Shown: one piece after another, positions 25,179-33,379 of the stretch
How positions within the stretch are numbered: position 1 is the stretch's first letter
How the letters are laid out: every line of letters begins with the position of its first letter
Origin: an uncultured Lachnospiraceae bacterium
GTDB taxonomy: Bacteria; Bacillota; Clostridia; Lachnospirales; Lachnospiraceae
Assembly (NCBI GenBank): GCA_910578845.1
Contig: CAJTSL010000003.1
Span: 31,977-80,495, forward strand
Reading direction: 5' to 3'
DNA length: 48,519 bases
Program-made: the position numbers and the translations under genes
The notes under the pieces: generated by a model
What the model was told of the DNA's origin: nothing
What the model saw: the letters and a program-made list of their open reading frames with translations, nothing else
Database searches by the model: none

Positions 25179-25877
25179 ATGAGCAAGATTGATGGGTATG
25201 GCGTATACCAGAACAGCTATTATAGCAATTCCGTGAAAAATTCTGCTACAAAGGGTGCAGAGAAAACAGACAAGTCAGGGAAAGCTGATAAGACGGAGTC
25301 TAAAGTGACATTGAGCGCTAAGGCGAAGAAGCTGTTGGAAGAACTGAAAAAGAATTATAAAAATATGGATTTCATCGTAGCTGATTATGAGAGCGACGAG
25401 GAAGCTGCTTCTTATCTGGCAAGAGGGACCAAGGAATACAGTGTCTTGATCGAGCCTGAGACGCTAGAGGAGATGGCGGCGGACAACGAGGCAAAAGAAA
25501 AATATACGGGCATTATTGATGATGCAGTTGGGCAACTGAAGGATATGGAGAGCCAGTTAGGCGACAAGATAGATGAAGTGGCACATCTTGGCATCTCTGT
25601 TGGCAATGACGGTAAAGTTTCTTATTTCGCGGATTTGGAAAAGGTTAGTGAAAGACAGAAGGATTTCATAGAAAAAACCAGGGCAAATAAGAAAGAAGAA
25701 AGGACTGCGCAGGCGAAGAAAGCGGAAGAGAGCGCAGCGAAAGGAAGAACAAAGAGAACGAGGGTAGAAGCAGATTCCGCGCAAGAGCTTCTAGAGAAGA
25801 TCAAGGCAGTAGATTGGGAACAGGTGAAAGCGGAAGAGAAGCCTGTGACAGGAGGCAGATTTGATTTCACAATCTAA
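25179..25877 (+). CDS. Protein of unknown function (possibly DUF6033), candidate sigma-D target
   Basis: A soluble 232-residue protein I cannot assign with certainty; its start (M-S-K-I-D-G-Y-G-V-Y-Q-N) recalls a Lachnospiraceae family catalogued as DUF6033. The first 50 residues are polar and Ser/Lys-rich. A helical domain with L-S-x-K-A-K-K-L-L-E-E-L-K-K-N-Y and a segment ending in G-N-D-G-K-V-S-Y-F-A-D-L follows, then a Lys/Glu coiled coil. It lacks signal peptide and membrane segments. I use ATG 25179 because AAAGGAGG at 25163-25170 lies 8 nt upstream. The polar start and the sigma-D-like promoter would suit a flagellar or secreted substrate, but this is inference. The next gene starts inside its 3' end. 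Confidence 0.75.
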   Translation: MSKIDGYGVYQNSYYSNSVKNSATKGAEKTDKSGKADKTESKVTLSAKAKKLLEELKKNYKNMDFIVADYESDEEAASYLARGTKEYSVLIEPETLEEMAADNEAKEKYTGIIDDAVGQLKDMESQLGDKIDEVAHLGISVGNDGKVSYFADLEKVSERQKDFIEKTRANKKEERTAQAKKAEESAAKGRTKRTRVEADSAQELLEKIKAVDWEQVKAEEKPVTGGRFDFTI

Positions 25878-27471
25878 TTTTTCCGGGAAACAGGGGATTT
25901 TGCAGAACAAATATTATCTGTATCTGACAGAGTTCTTCGCAGGAATGTCGGTTATGGCAGTAGAACTTGGCGCAAGTAGACTTCTTGCGCCTTATTTTAG
26001 TTCGTCCCAGATTGTGTGGACGATCATCATTGGCACGATTATGATCGCAATGGCGCTTGGCAATATTTGGGGCGGCAGGAGCGCGGATAAGGATCCGAAC
26101 CCGGATAAGCTCTATATGCGCCTCATCATTGCCGCAATATGGATAGCAGCAATCCCGGCGGCAGGCAAGTATATCATTGTCGGTATTTCGGCATTGCTTG
26201 TCGTTACGATTAGCAACCATTTCCTGATCTGTGCGGCTTTTTTGGCGTGTATGGTCATCTTCGTGTTCCCGCTTTTTTTGCTAGGCACGGTGACGCCCTC
26301 GCTTGTCAAATATACTGTGGACAGTTTGGATGAGAGCGGTAAAACGGTAGGATCCCTGGGCGCTTTTAATACGATAGGGAGCATTATCGGTACTTTTGTA
26401 CCAACGTTTATTACGATACCGGCGGTCGGGACATCGATCACTTTTTTGATCTTCGCAGGCATTTTATTGCTGTTGGCCCTGCTTTATTTCATGAACGTAA
26501 AGAGAAAGAAAAAGCAATGCATTGCGGGTGTTATTTTATTCCTGATATGCGGCGTCTCAGGTGCGTCAGGGCGTTTTGCATTCTGGGAAAATAACCTTTT
26601 GTATGAAGGAGAGTCCATCTATAATTACCTGCAAGTGAAAGATACGGATGATAGCGTCATATTATCCACGAATGTATTGTTCGGCGTACAGTCTATTATG
26701 AAGAAGGATGGAGGCGCTACGGGCATGTATTATGATTATGCCATGGCTGCTCCTGTCATGTCAGGGAAGACCGACGGTGATATTTTGATCCTGGGGATGG
26801 GGACTGGCACATATGCGAAACAGTGCAGCCATTATTATGGGGCGACGTCCATCGAAGGCGTGGAGATTGACGAAAAGATCACAGAACTTGCGGGGCGTTA
26901 TTTTGAACTGCCTGATACAGTGAACGTAACGACTTATGACGGCAGGAGCTATTTGGCAGCGGTACCGGATGATTATGATGTGATCATGGTGGATGCTTAT
27001 CAGGATATCACCATCCCGTTTCAAATGTCTTCTGTAGAATTCTTCACCTTGGTGAAGGACCATCTGAAAGATAACGGCGTCATGGTCGTCAACATGAATA
27101 TGCATTCGGATGTAGAGGGCAATATCAATGCTTATCTTTCCGATACGATTGCCTCCGTTTTTGATTATGTATATACAGTGGACGTGGCTGGGACGACGAA
27201 CCGGGAATTGTTCGCGACACAGAATCCAGAGGCAATCGCCGTGTTTGAAGCGGGCAGGAGCAAGATAGAGGACCCGGAATTACAAGTGATGCTGCAAAGA
27301 GTATCGGAAGGGATCGCGCCGTATGAGAAGGGCGGTTATCTCCTAACGGACGATAAGGCGCCGGTAGAACTGCTTGGCATGCAGGTGATTGATGATCTGA
27401 TCCAGACAGAATTGGCATATTATAAAGAAATATTCAAAAAGGAAGGGATCCAGGGGATTTTGCAAGAATAA
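25861..27471 (+). CDS. Membrane-fused spermidine-synthase-like protein
   Basis: A 536-residue protein. The N-terminal 210 residues hold about seven hydrophobic segments, and the C-terminal half is a SAM-methyltransferase-type fold of the spermidine synthase family, with I-L-G-M-G-T-G-T-Y in place of the nucleotide loop, V-E-I-D-E-K-I and V-D-A-Y-Q-D. Such fused proteins are widespread, but their substrate is generally unknown, so polyamine synthesis should not be assumed. The start is TTG 25861 with AGGAGG at 25850-25855; it lies inside the previous gene and overlaps it by 17 bp, so the two are translationally coupled. Confidence 0.85.
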   Translation: MISQSNFSGKQGILQNKYYLYLTEFFAGMSVMAVELGASRLLAPYFSSSQIVWTIIIGTIMIAMALGNIWGGRSADKDPNPDKLYMRLIIAAIWIAAIPAAGKYIIVGISALLVVTISNHFLICAAFLACMVIFVFPLFLLGTVTPSLVKYTVDSLDESGKTVGSLGAFNTIGSIIGTFVPTFITIPAVGTSITFLIFAGILLLLALLYFMNVKRKKKQCIAGVILFLICGVSGASGRFAFWENNLLYEGESIYNYLQVKDTDDSVILSTNVLFGVQSIMKKDGGATGMYYDYAMAAPVMSGKTDGDILILGMGTGTYAKQCSHYYGATSIEGVEIDEKITELAGRYFELPDTVNVTTYDGRSYLAAVPDDYDVIMVDAYQDITIPFQMSSVEFFTLVKDHLKDNGVMVVNMNMHSDVEGNINAYLSDTIASVFDYVYTVDVAGTTNRELFATQNPEAIAVFEAGRSKIEDPELQVMLQRVSEGIAPYEKGGYLLTDDKAPVELLGMQVIDDLIQTELAYYKEIFKKEGIQGILQE

Positions 27472-27544
27472 AAGCTTCCGGTTCCGGAGAAAATAGTGTG
27501 AGAAGAACTTTTTAACGCTAAATATCCGGGAAGGGAGCAAAACG

Positions 27545-28147
27545 ATGGAATTTAAAAATAGTGAGACAAAGGACAACCTAATGCGTGCCTTTGCAGGCGA
27601 GAGCCAGGCGAGGAACCGTTATACGATTGCGGCAGGGCAGGCTAGGGAAGAGAAGCTTTATGTTGTGGAGGCGGTATTCCGTTTTACGGCAGAACAGGAA
27701 AAAGAGCATGCAGAAGTCTTTTATAAATGTCTAAACGAGATGGCGGGAGAAAATATTGCCATTGACGGCGCTTATCCGGTAGATATTTCAAAAGATATGG
27801 CGACGCTCCTTCGTATGGCAGAGCATAATGAATATGAGGAGCATGACGATGTCTACCGCAATTTTGCCAGAAAAGCAGACGAAGAAGGATTTTCTAATAT
27901 CGCAGATACGTTCAGGCAGATTGCGGAAATAGAGAAGGTTCACGGCAACCGGTTCGGACAGTTTGCGAAATGGCTGGAAGAGGGCAAGCTTTTTGTATCC
28001 GATGCCGAATGCGCATGGATGTGCCTGGAATGTGGTAATATTTACCGCGGGACGCAGGTGCCGCCGGCATGCCCGGTCTGTCATAACGACAGGGGTTATT
28101 TTATCCGTCTAGAGCTTGCGCCTTATACAGGGAATTGTTGTATGTAA
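27545..28147 (+). CDS. rbr: Rubrerythrin
   Basis: A 200-residue rubrerythrin. The N-terminal ferritin-like four-helix domain carries the di-iron ligands, with E-S-Q-A-R-N-R-Y, E-Q-E-K-E-H-A and E-I-E-K-V-H patterns. The C-terminal rubredoxin-like domain has two Cys pairs, C-L-E-C-G and C-P-V-C-H. It reduces hydrogen peroxide in anaerobes, using electrons from NAD(P)H via partner proteins. The C-terminus is extended by about 16 residues beyond the usual end and finishes N-C-C-M. It has GGGAAGGGAG ahead of ATG 27545 and ends at a strong terminator. Confidence 0.96.
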   Translation: MEFKNSETKDNLMRAFAGESQARNRYTIAAGQAREEKLYVVEAVFRFTAEQEKEHAEVFYKCLNEMAGENIAIDGAYPVDISKDMATLLRMAEHNEYEEHDDVYRNFARKADEEGFSNIADTFRQIAEIEKVHGNRFGQFAKWLEEGKLFVSDAECAWMCLECGNIYRGTQVPPACPVCHNDRGYFIRLELAPYTGNCCM

Positions 28148-28151
28148 GGAA

Positions 28152-28187
28152 AATGGGACTGTCTGCTAAGACGGTTCCATTTTTTTT
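28152..28187 (+). terminator. Strong intrinsic terminator after rubrerythrin
   Basis: A 13-bp stem (28152-28164 with 28169-28181, two G-T pairs) with a GCTA loop is followed by a run of seven to eight T. It begins 5 bp after the rbr stop codon. Confidence 0.9.
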
Positions 28188-28210
28188 CATAACGTTTTTA
28201 ATAAAATTAC

Positions 28211-28239
28211 TTTTCGTAATTCGCAAGATGTGGTATTAT
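28211..28239 (+). promoter_or_regulatory. Promoter of the deacetylase-bactofilin unit
   Basis: The -10 element TATTAT at 28234-28239 is preceded by TGG, giving an extended -10 (TGnTATTAT). A weak -35, TTTTCG, is at 28211-28216 with a 17-nt spacer. A short inverted repeat (AATTAC, GTAATT) overlaps the -35. The extended -10 would compensate for the poor -35. Confidence 0.5.
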
Positions 28240-28279
28240 AGATTAGGAATATTGAAAAATCACTAAGGAGCCGATGAAG

Positions 28280-29263
28280 ATGGCAACGACAGACAAGGAA
28301 GAGCGGCTATTGAGACAGAAACGTGTCCGCCTTTTGAAGAGACTCATCATCTTCGTCCTCGCTATGGCAATATTGATTCCCACAGCGTTGTCTATCATTT
28401 TGGGGATACAGCTCCATATTACACGAAAGAAACTGCGCGAATTGCAGGAACAGACAATAGAAACGACTGTTATGTATCATACGGAGGCTCCGATAGAGAC
28501 AGGGGAAGGGGCTGAGGTAGAAGCGGGAGAAGACATAGGAAGATATACGGCGGATGGCGTTGTCATCTCGAAACGTGAGAATGGAAACGGGCTGCCACTA
28601 GGAACAGACCAGGATTCTATGGCGCAAGATGATAGTGTCAGGAAAGTTTATCTGACATTTGATGACGGGCCGAGCAGCAACACGGGGCGCATCCTGGATA
28701 TTCTTGCGGAATATGATGTGAAAGCGACTTTTTTCGTAGTGGCGAAAGAAGGAGAAGAATATAAAGCATTGTATAACCGGATCGTAGAAGAGGGGCATAC
28801 GCTTGGAATGCATTCGTATAGCCATAAATATGACGAGATTTATCAGTCCATGGACAGTTATGCAGAAGATTTGAGCAAACTACAGGAATTCTTATATGAG
28901 ACGACCGGCGTCTGGTGCAGGTACTGTAGATTTCCAGGAGGAAGCAGCAATACGGTCAGCCAGGTAGATATGCATGAGCTGATTGATTATTTGGATGAGC
29001 AGGATATTGTATATTTTGATTGGAATGTTGTATCGGGGGATGCAACAAACAGTTATATCGGCACGGATGCGATTTTGCGAAACTGTATGACGACTTTGCC
29101 GCAATATCAAGAAAGTATTATTTTGATGCACGATGCGTCAAATAAAAATACTACGGTAGAAGCGTTGCCGGCGTTGATAGAGCGTATTCTGGCAATGGAG
29201 GATACCGTAATCGTTCCCATCACTGAAGATACGGAACTGATACAACATATTAGTAATGACTAA
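28280..29263 (+). CDS. Membrane-anchored polysaccharide deacetylase (NodB domain)
   Basis: A 327-residue CE4 enzyme. An N-terminal signal-anchor helix (about residues 20-46) and an acidic linker precede a NodB domain. The metal and catalytic motifs are T-F-D-D-G-P-S (D128, D129) and H-S-Y-S-H (H178, H182), and the R-F-P-G-G motif follows. Such enzymes remove acetyl groups from peptidoglycan or other cell-surface N-acetylated sugars. ATG 28280 is 9 nt after AAGGAG at 28265-28270; ATG 28274, in the same frame, would be only 3 nt away. The gene is followed 18 bp later by a bactofilin, a plausible cell-wall partner. Confidence 0.92.
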   Translation: MATTDKEERLLRQKRVRLLKRLIIFVLAMAILIPTALSIILGIQLHITRKKLRELQEQTIETTVMYHTEAPIETGEGAEVEAGEDIGRYTADGVVISKRENGNGLPLGTDQDSMAQDDSVRKVYLTFDDGPSSNTGRILDILAEYDVKATFFVVAKEGEEYKALYNRIVEEGHTLGMHSYSHKYDEIYQSMDSYAEDLSKLQEFLYETTGVWCRYCRFPGGSSNTVSQVDMHELIDYLDEQDIVYFDWNVVSGDATNSYIGTDAILRNCMTTLPQYQESIILMHDASNKNTTVEALPALIERILAMEDTVIVPITEDTELIQHISND

Positions 29264-29281
29264 AGAATGGAGGATTATAGA

Positions 29282-30262
29282 ATGGGTTTTTTCTCAGATT
29301 TAAAGGATGACCTGTCGCAGGCAGTAAATGAACTGATGCCGGAAGAAGAGATGCAAGCTGCACTAGAGGATGAAGAGTTACAGGCTCTTCTGGAAGGGGA
29401 AGAAGAGGCGGCGGCAGTAGAGAGCGCTATAGCGCCGCAACCAGATAGCGGCATGCCTACTTCGGATGATTTGAGCGCAATGTTAGATAAGATGGAAGCA
29501 GCAGCGGCGATAGAAGAACCGGTATTGCCGGAAGAGCCGGTGGTAGAAGAACCGCTTTTTGAAGAAACGATACAGGCAGAAATTCCGGAGATACCGATCC
29601 CGGAGATAACCGTTCCAGAGACAGCACTTCCGGAGATTCCTGTCCCGGACATTACCGTGCCGGAAGAGGAAGCAACACCGGAAATAGCGGAGGATGTGAA
29701 GCAGGAAGAAGCAGAAGAAACGCAGCAAGATGAAGAAAGGGATGAGATTAACATGGAAATGCAGGGAAATGTAGTAGATGAAACAGCAGTTGTAACAGAA
29801 GGAATGTCGATTACGGGAGATATCGCGTCAGGTGGCTCTTTGGAGCTGATTGGCCGCGTGATCGGGAATATTGATATCCTTGGGAAGCTGAACGTTACGG
29901 GATCTATTCAGGGAAATTCCAAAGCGGCTGAGATTTATGCGGAAGGCGCACGGATTAACGGCGAGATCAACAGCGCCGGCAGCGTTAAAATCGGTCAGAG
30001 CTCTGTTGTCATTGGTAATATTTTTGCGAACAGTGCGGTAGTAGCAGGCGCTGTCAAAGGGGATATTGACGTGCATGGGCCGGTAGTTTTGGATACTTCG
30101 GCGATTGTCATGGGCAATATCAAGTCCAAATCCGTACAGATTAATAACGGTGCCGTTATTGAAGGTATGTGTTCCCAGTGTTATGCAGATGTCAATCCGT
30201 CCTCGTTCTTTGAAGAGATCAAGAAGAACAAAGAGAAAGATAAAGCAGCAAAGGCAAAATAA
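29282..30262 (+). CDS. Bactofilin-domain protein with long acidic N-terminal extension
   Basis: A 326-residue protein. The C-terminal half (about residues 160-310) is a bactofilin beta-helix with repeated short strands such as S-I-T-G-D-I-A, E-L-I-G-R-V-I-G-N-I-D and V-K-I-G-Q-S-S-V-V-I-G-N-I. Bactofilins polymerise into cytoskeletal filaments that scaffold cell-wall enzymes. The N-terminal 150 residues are strongly acidic and include short Pro/Glu/Ile/Val repeats of the type P-E-I-x-x-P around residues 100-137. The beginning, M-G-F-F-S-D-L-K, could be a membrane-targeting helix. The start is ATG 29282 because GGAGG lies at 29272-29276. Confidence 0.88.
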   Translation: MGFFSDLKDDLSQAVNELMPEEEMQAALEDEELQALLEGEEEAAAVESAIAPQPDSGMPTSDDLSAMLDKMEAAAAIEEPVLPEEPVVEEPLFEETIQAEIPEIPIPEITVPETALPEIPVPDITVPEEEATPEIAEDVKQEEAEETQQDEERDEINMEMQGNVVDETAVVTEGMSITGDIASGGSLELIGRVIGNIDILGKLNVTGSIQGNSKAAEIYAEGARINGEINSAGSVKIGQSSVVIGNIFANSAVVAGAVKGDIDVHGPVVLDTSAIVMGNIKSKSVQINNGAVIEGMCSQCYADVNPSSFFEEIKKNKEKDKAAKAK

Positions 30263-30297
30263 CAGCATAGTAGCGTAGTAGCGGGAGAGAAAAAGAC

Positions 30298-30996
30298 ATG
30301 CAGCGTATTCTATTGAAATTAAGCGGAGAGGCATTGGCCGGAGAGAAAAAGACCGGATTTGATGAAGAGACCGTACGCATGGTTGCTTTACAGGTGAAGA
30401 AATTAATTGATGATGGCATTCAGGTAGGCATTGTCATTGGCGGTGGGAATTTTTGGCGTGGACGTTCGAGCGAGAACATTGACAGGACCAAGGCCGACCA
30501 GATTGGCATGTTGGCAACAGTCATGAACTGCATTTATGTGTCGGAGATTTTCCGTTCCGTGGGCATGATGACCAATATTTTGACGCCTTTTGAATGTGGC
30601 TCTTTTACGAAATTGTTTTCCAAAGACAGGGCAAACAAATATTTTGCTAAGAACATGGTCGTCTTTTTTGCTGGTGGCACGGGACATCCGTATTTCTCAA
30701 CAGATACTGGCGTTGTATTGCGTGCGATTGAAGTGGATGCTGATGTTATCCTGCTGGCGAAAGCGATAGACGGGGTTTATGATGATGATCCACGGACGAA
30801 TCCGGCGGCGAAGAAATATGATGAAGTATCTATTGATGAAGTCATTGAGAAGAACCTTCAGGTGGTGGATTTGACGGCATCTATTATGGCAAGGGACAAC
30901 AGAATGCCAATGTGGGTATTTGCGTTACATGAGAAAGACAGTATTGTAAATGCCATAAAAGGAGAATTTACGGGAACAAAAGTGATCGTGCCATAG
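30298..30996 (+). CDS. pyrH: Uridylate (UMP) kinase
   Basis: A 232-residue UMP kinase of the amino-acid-kinase fold. The N-terminal L-K-L-S-G-E-A-L motif, I-G-G-G-N-F-W-R-G nucleotide-binding segment, G-G-T-G-H-P-Y-F-S-T-D-T motif and D-D-D-P-R-T-N are all present. It phosphorylates UMP to UDP. Its length is normal. It starts 35 bp after the bactofilin gene and begins the growth-gene block that continues to rseP. Confidence 0.97.
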   Translation: MQRILLKLSGEALAGEKKTGFDEETVRMVALQVKKLIDDGIQVGIVIGGGNFWRGRSSENIDRTKADQIGMLATVMNCIYVSEIFRSVGMMTNILTPFECGSFTKLFSKDRANKYFAKNMVVFFAGGTGHPYFSTDTGVVLRAIEVDADVILLAKAIDGVYDDDPRTNPAAKKYDEVSIDEVIEKNLQVVDLTASIMARDNRMPMWVFALHEKDSIVNAIKGEFTGTKVIVP

Positions 30997-31062
30997 GAGA
31001 ATGGCATGAGAAGGGGAGCCTGGATAGTAGCAAGAGAATGGAGAGGAAGGTAGAGGATTAAA

Positions 31063-31614
31063 ATGGACGAGCGGTTAAAGCCATATGATGAAAAAATGCA
31101 GAAAGCATATGATTTTCTAGTAACAGACCTTGGGACAATACGTGCCGGCCGTGCGAATCCGCATGTGCTTGACCGGATTAAAGTGAATTATTATGGAACG
31201 CCGACACCGATTCAACAGGTTGGCAATATCACGGTTCCTGACCCAAGAATGCTCCAGATCGCTCCTTGGGAGAAGAGTTTGATTAAAGAGATAGAGAAGG
31301 CGATCATGACTTCCGATGTCGGCATCACGCCAAGCAATGACGGTGCGGTGATCCGGCTTGTATTCCCGGATCTGACCGAGGAGAGAAGAAAGGAATTGGC
31401 TAAGGATATTAAGAAAAAGGGCGAAGAGAACAAAGTCGCGATTAGAAATGTAAGACGTGACGGCATGGATGCCTTCAAGAAGCTTGCCAAAGAAGAAGTC
31501 TCGGAAGATGAGATCAAAGAGCTTGGAGACCAGTTGCAGAAGCTGACAGATAAATATGTCAAAGAAGTAGACAAACTGGTAGAAGAAAAATCGAAAGAAA
31601 TTATGACAGTCTAG
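31063..31614 (+). CDS. frr: Ribosome recycling factor
   Basis: A 183-residue RRF, which with EF-G splits the post-termination ribosome. Family patterns include T-I-R-A-G-R-A-N-P-H-V-L-D, I-x-V-x-Y-Y-G-T-P-T-P-I and the long C-terminal coiled-coil. The gene is 67 bp after pyrH and 99 bp before uppS, in the canonical order. Confidence 0.98.
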   Translation: MDERLKPYDEKMQKAYDFLVTDLGTIRAGRANPHVLDRIKVNYYGTPTPIQQVGNITVPDPRMLQIAPWEKSLIKEIEKAIMTSDVGITPSNDGAVIRLVFPDLTEERRKELAKDIKKKGEENKVAIRNVRRDGMDAFKKLAKEEVSEDEIKELGDQLQKLTDKYVKEVDKLVEEKSKEIMTV

Positions 31615-31638
31615 GCATGAAATAAGAAATCATAAAGA

Positions 31639-31676
31639 GGGGATTGTGGAGTAGCGGTATTCTGCCATCCCTTTTT
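31639..31676 (+). terminator. Weak hairpin with T run between frr and uppS
   Basis: GGGAT at 31640-31644 can pair with ATCCC at 31667-31671, with an inner GCGG/CTGC helix, and TTTTT follows at 31672-31676. The hairpin is interrupted and the T run is short, so it could attenuate but not fully stop transcription of the operon. Confidence 0.35.
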
Positions 31677-31713
31677 ATGGTTTTTTTATGTGAGAACAGA
31701 TGGAGGAAGCGGC

Positions 31714-32424
31714 ATGGAAGACGGCATGAAGATACCAAATCATGTGGCGATTATTTTAGATGGAAACGGCAGATGGGCGAAGCGCAAAGGCATGCCAAGG
31801 AATTATGGGCACGTCCAGGGAGCCAAGACTGTGGAAGTCATTTGCGAAGAAGCTTACCGGATGGGCATACAGTATCTGACAGTATATGCCTTTTCCACAG
31901 AGAACTGGAACCGGCCACAGGAAGAAGTGGATGCGCTGATGAAGCTTCTGCGTAATTATATGAAGACATGTCTGAAAACGGCAGCGAAGAATAATATGTG
32001 TGTGCGCGTCATTGGTGACAAGACAGGGCTTGATACGGATATCCGGGAGAGGATTGCGCAATTGGAAGAAGCGACCAAAGACAATACGGGCTTGCATTTC
32101 CAGATTGCACTCAATTATGGTGGCAGGGACGAGATCGTACGTGCAGTGAGAGCGATTGCAGGGAGCGTGCAGGAAGGCGGCCTGCGGCCTGACGAGATTT
32201 CAGAGCAGCTTATAAACGATGCGCTAGATACTCATGGACTGCCGGAGCCGGATTTACTGATCCGTACCTGTAACGAACTGCGGATCTCTAATTTCCTGCT
32301 ATGGCAGCTTGCCTATACGGAATTCTATTTCACGGATGTGGCATGGCCTGATTTTTCAAAAGAAGAATTGGAAAAAGCTATAGCGGCATATAATAAGAGA
32401 GACAGAAGGTATGGCGCGGTGTAA
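31714..32424 (+). CDS. uppS: Undecaprenyl diphosphate synthase (cis-prenyltransferase)
   Basis: A 236-residue enzyme that elongates farnesyl-PP to the C55 lipid carrier used in wall synthesis. The catalytic region is I-I-L-D-G-N-G-R-W-A; further motifs are F-S-T-E-N-W-x-R-P and L-I-R-T-C-N-E-L-R-I-S-N-F-L-L-W-Q. In many homologues the LIRT segment reads R-T-G-G-E-x-R-I-S-N; here it is R-T-C-N-E-L-R-I-S-N. I chose ATG 31714 because GGAGGA lies at 31702-31707. Confidence 0.96.
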   Translation: MEDGMKIPNHVAIILDGNGRWAKRKGMPRNYGHVQGAKTVEVICEEAYRMGIQYLTVYAFSTENWNRPQEEVDALMKLLRNYMKTCLKTAAKNNMCVRVIGDKTGLDTDIRERIAQLEEATKDNTGLHFQIALNYGGRDEIVRAVRAIAGSVQEGGLRPDEISEQLINDALDTHGLPEPDLLIRTCNELRISNFLLWQLAYTEFYFTDVAWPDFSKEELEKAIAAYNKRDRRYGAV

Positions 32425-32498
32425 AGAGAAAGAATCGTCCTGGCCGTCATCTGCGGTATAGGACAATGAAAGAACGATAGAAAGGCATGGTATTTTAA

Positions 32499-33353
32499 AT
32501 GTTTCGTACAAGGTTGCTCAGTGGGATCGTATTGGTCATTCTTGCTTTTGTAATGATCGCATCGGGCGGAATCGTGATGGCTGCGTCATTATGCATCATA
32601 TCCATGATTGCTTACCGTGAATTAATAAAAGCTATGGGAGTGAACAAACAAGACAGAGGCGTGAATGCGTTAGAGTTGTTTGGCTATGTCATGATTGTGC
32701 TTTATTATGCGGCATTGTATGTGGGGATGCGTGCAGAGAAATACAATAAGGATATGATATATGGCATTCTGGCGACGGCTCTGGTAGCGGCGCTTTTGGT
32801 ATTTTTGTTCTGTTATGTGTTCCGTTTCCCGACATATCATGCCGGACAGGTGATGGCAGCATATTTTGCATTTGTCTATGCGCCTGTTCTCTTATCTTTT
32901 CTCTATTTGATCAGAGAAGGATGGGAGCATGGGTTCTATTTGGTCTGGCTGGTATTCTTGTGTTCGTGGGGAAGCGATACGTGCGCTTACTGTGTGGGCG
33001 TATTGTTCGGGAAACATAAGATGGCGCCCAAATTAAGCCCTAAGAAATCGGTGGAAGGCGGGATTGGCGGTGTGGTTGGAGCTGCCATTTTATTCGGCTT
33101 ATATACCTACTTTGTCATCAACCCTTTTTCAGCAGAAGACTATATGCTGCACTGGGGCGGCGCTATGTGCCTTGGCGCGTTTGGGGCGCTTATTTCAATG
33201 ATAGGTGACTTGGCGGCATCGGCAATTAAAAGGGACAATGAGATCAAAGACTATGGGAAGCTGATACCGGGGCATGGCGGCATCATGGATCGCTTTGACA
33301 GTGTGATTGTCGCAGCGCCGCTTATTTTCTTCGGTTTGGTATTCATCGCTTAG
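32499..33353 (+). CDS. cdsA: Phosphatidate cytidylyltransferase
   Basis: A 284-residue polytopic membrane enzyme that forms CDP-diacylglycerol. The C-terminal signature has S-P-K-K-S-V-E-G-G-I-G-G, G-D-L-A-A-S-A-I-K-R, K-D-Y-G-K-L-I-P-G-H-G-G and M-D-R-F-D-S, matching CdsA. The N-terminal half is a string of hydrophobic segments. Its ribosome site AAAGG lies 13 nt upstream of ATG 32499; between them is a three-codon mini-ORF (ATG GTA TTT TAA) that ends exactly at the cdsA ATG, an oddity also seen in variant form elsewhere in the window. Confidence 0.96.
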   Translation: MFRTRLLSGIVLVILAFVMIASGGIVMAASLCIISMIAYRELIKAMGVNKQDRGVNALELFGYVMIVLYYAALYVGMRAEKYNKDMIYGILATALVAALLVFLFCYVFRFPTYHAGQVMAAYFAFVYAPVLLSFLYLIREGWEHGFYLVWLVFLCSWGSDTCAYCVGVLFGKHKMAPKLSPKKSVEGGIGGVVGAAILFGLYTYFVINPFSAEDYMLHWGGAMCLGAFGALISMIGDLAASAIKRDNEIKDYGKLIPGHGGIMDRFDSVIVAAPLIFFGLVFIA

Positions 33354-33379
33354 GTAAGGAAGAAGGGTAGGTTTACAAC

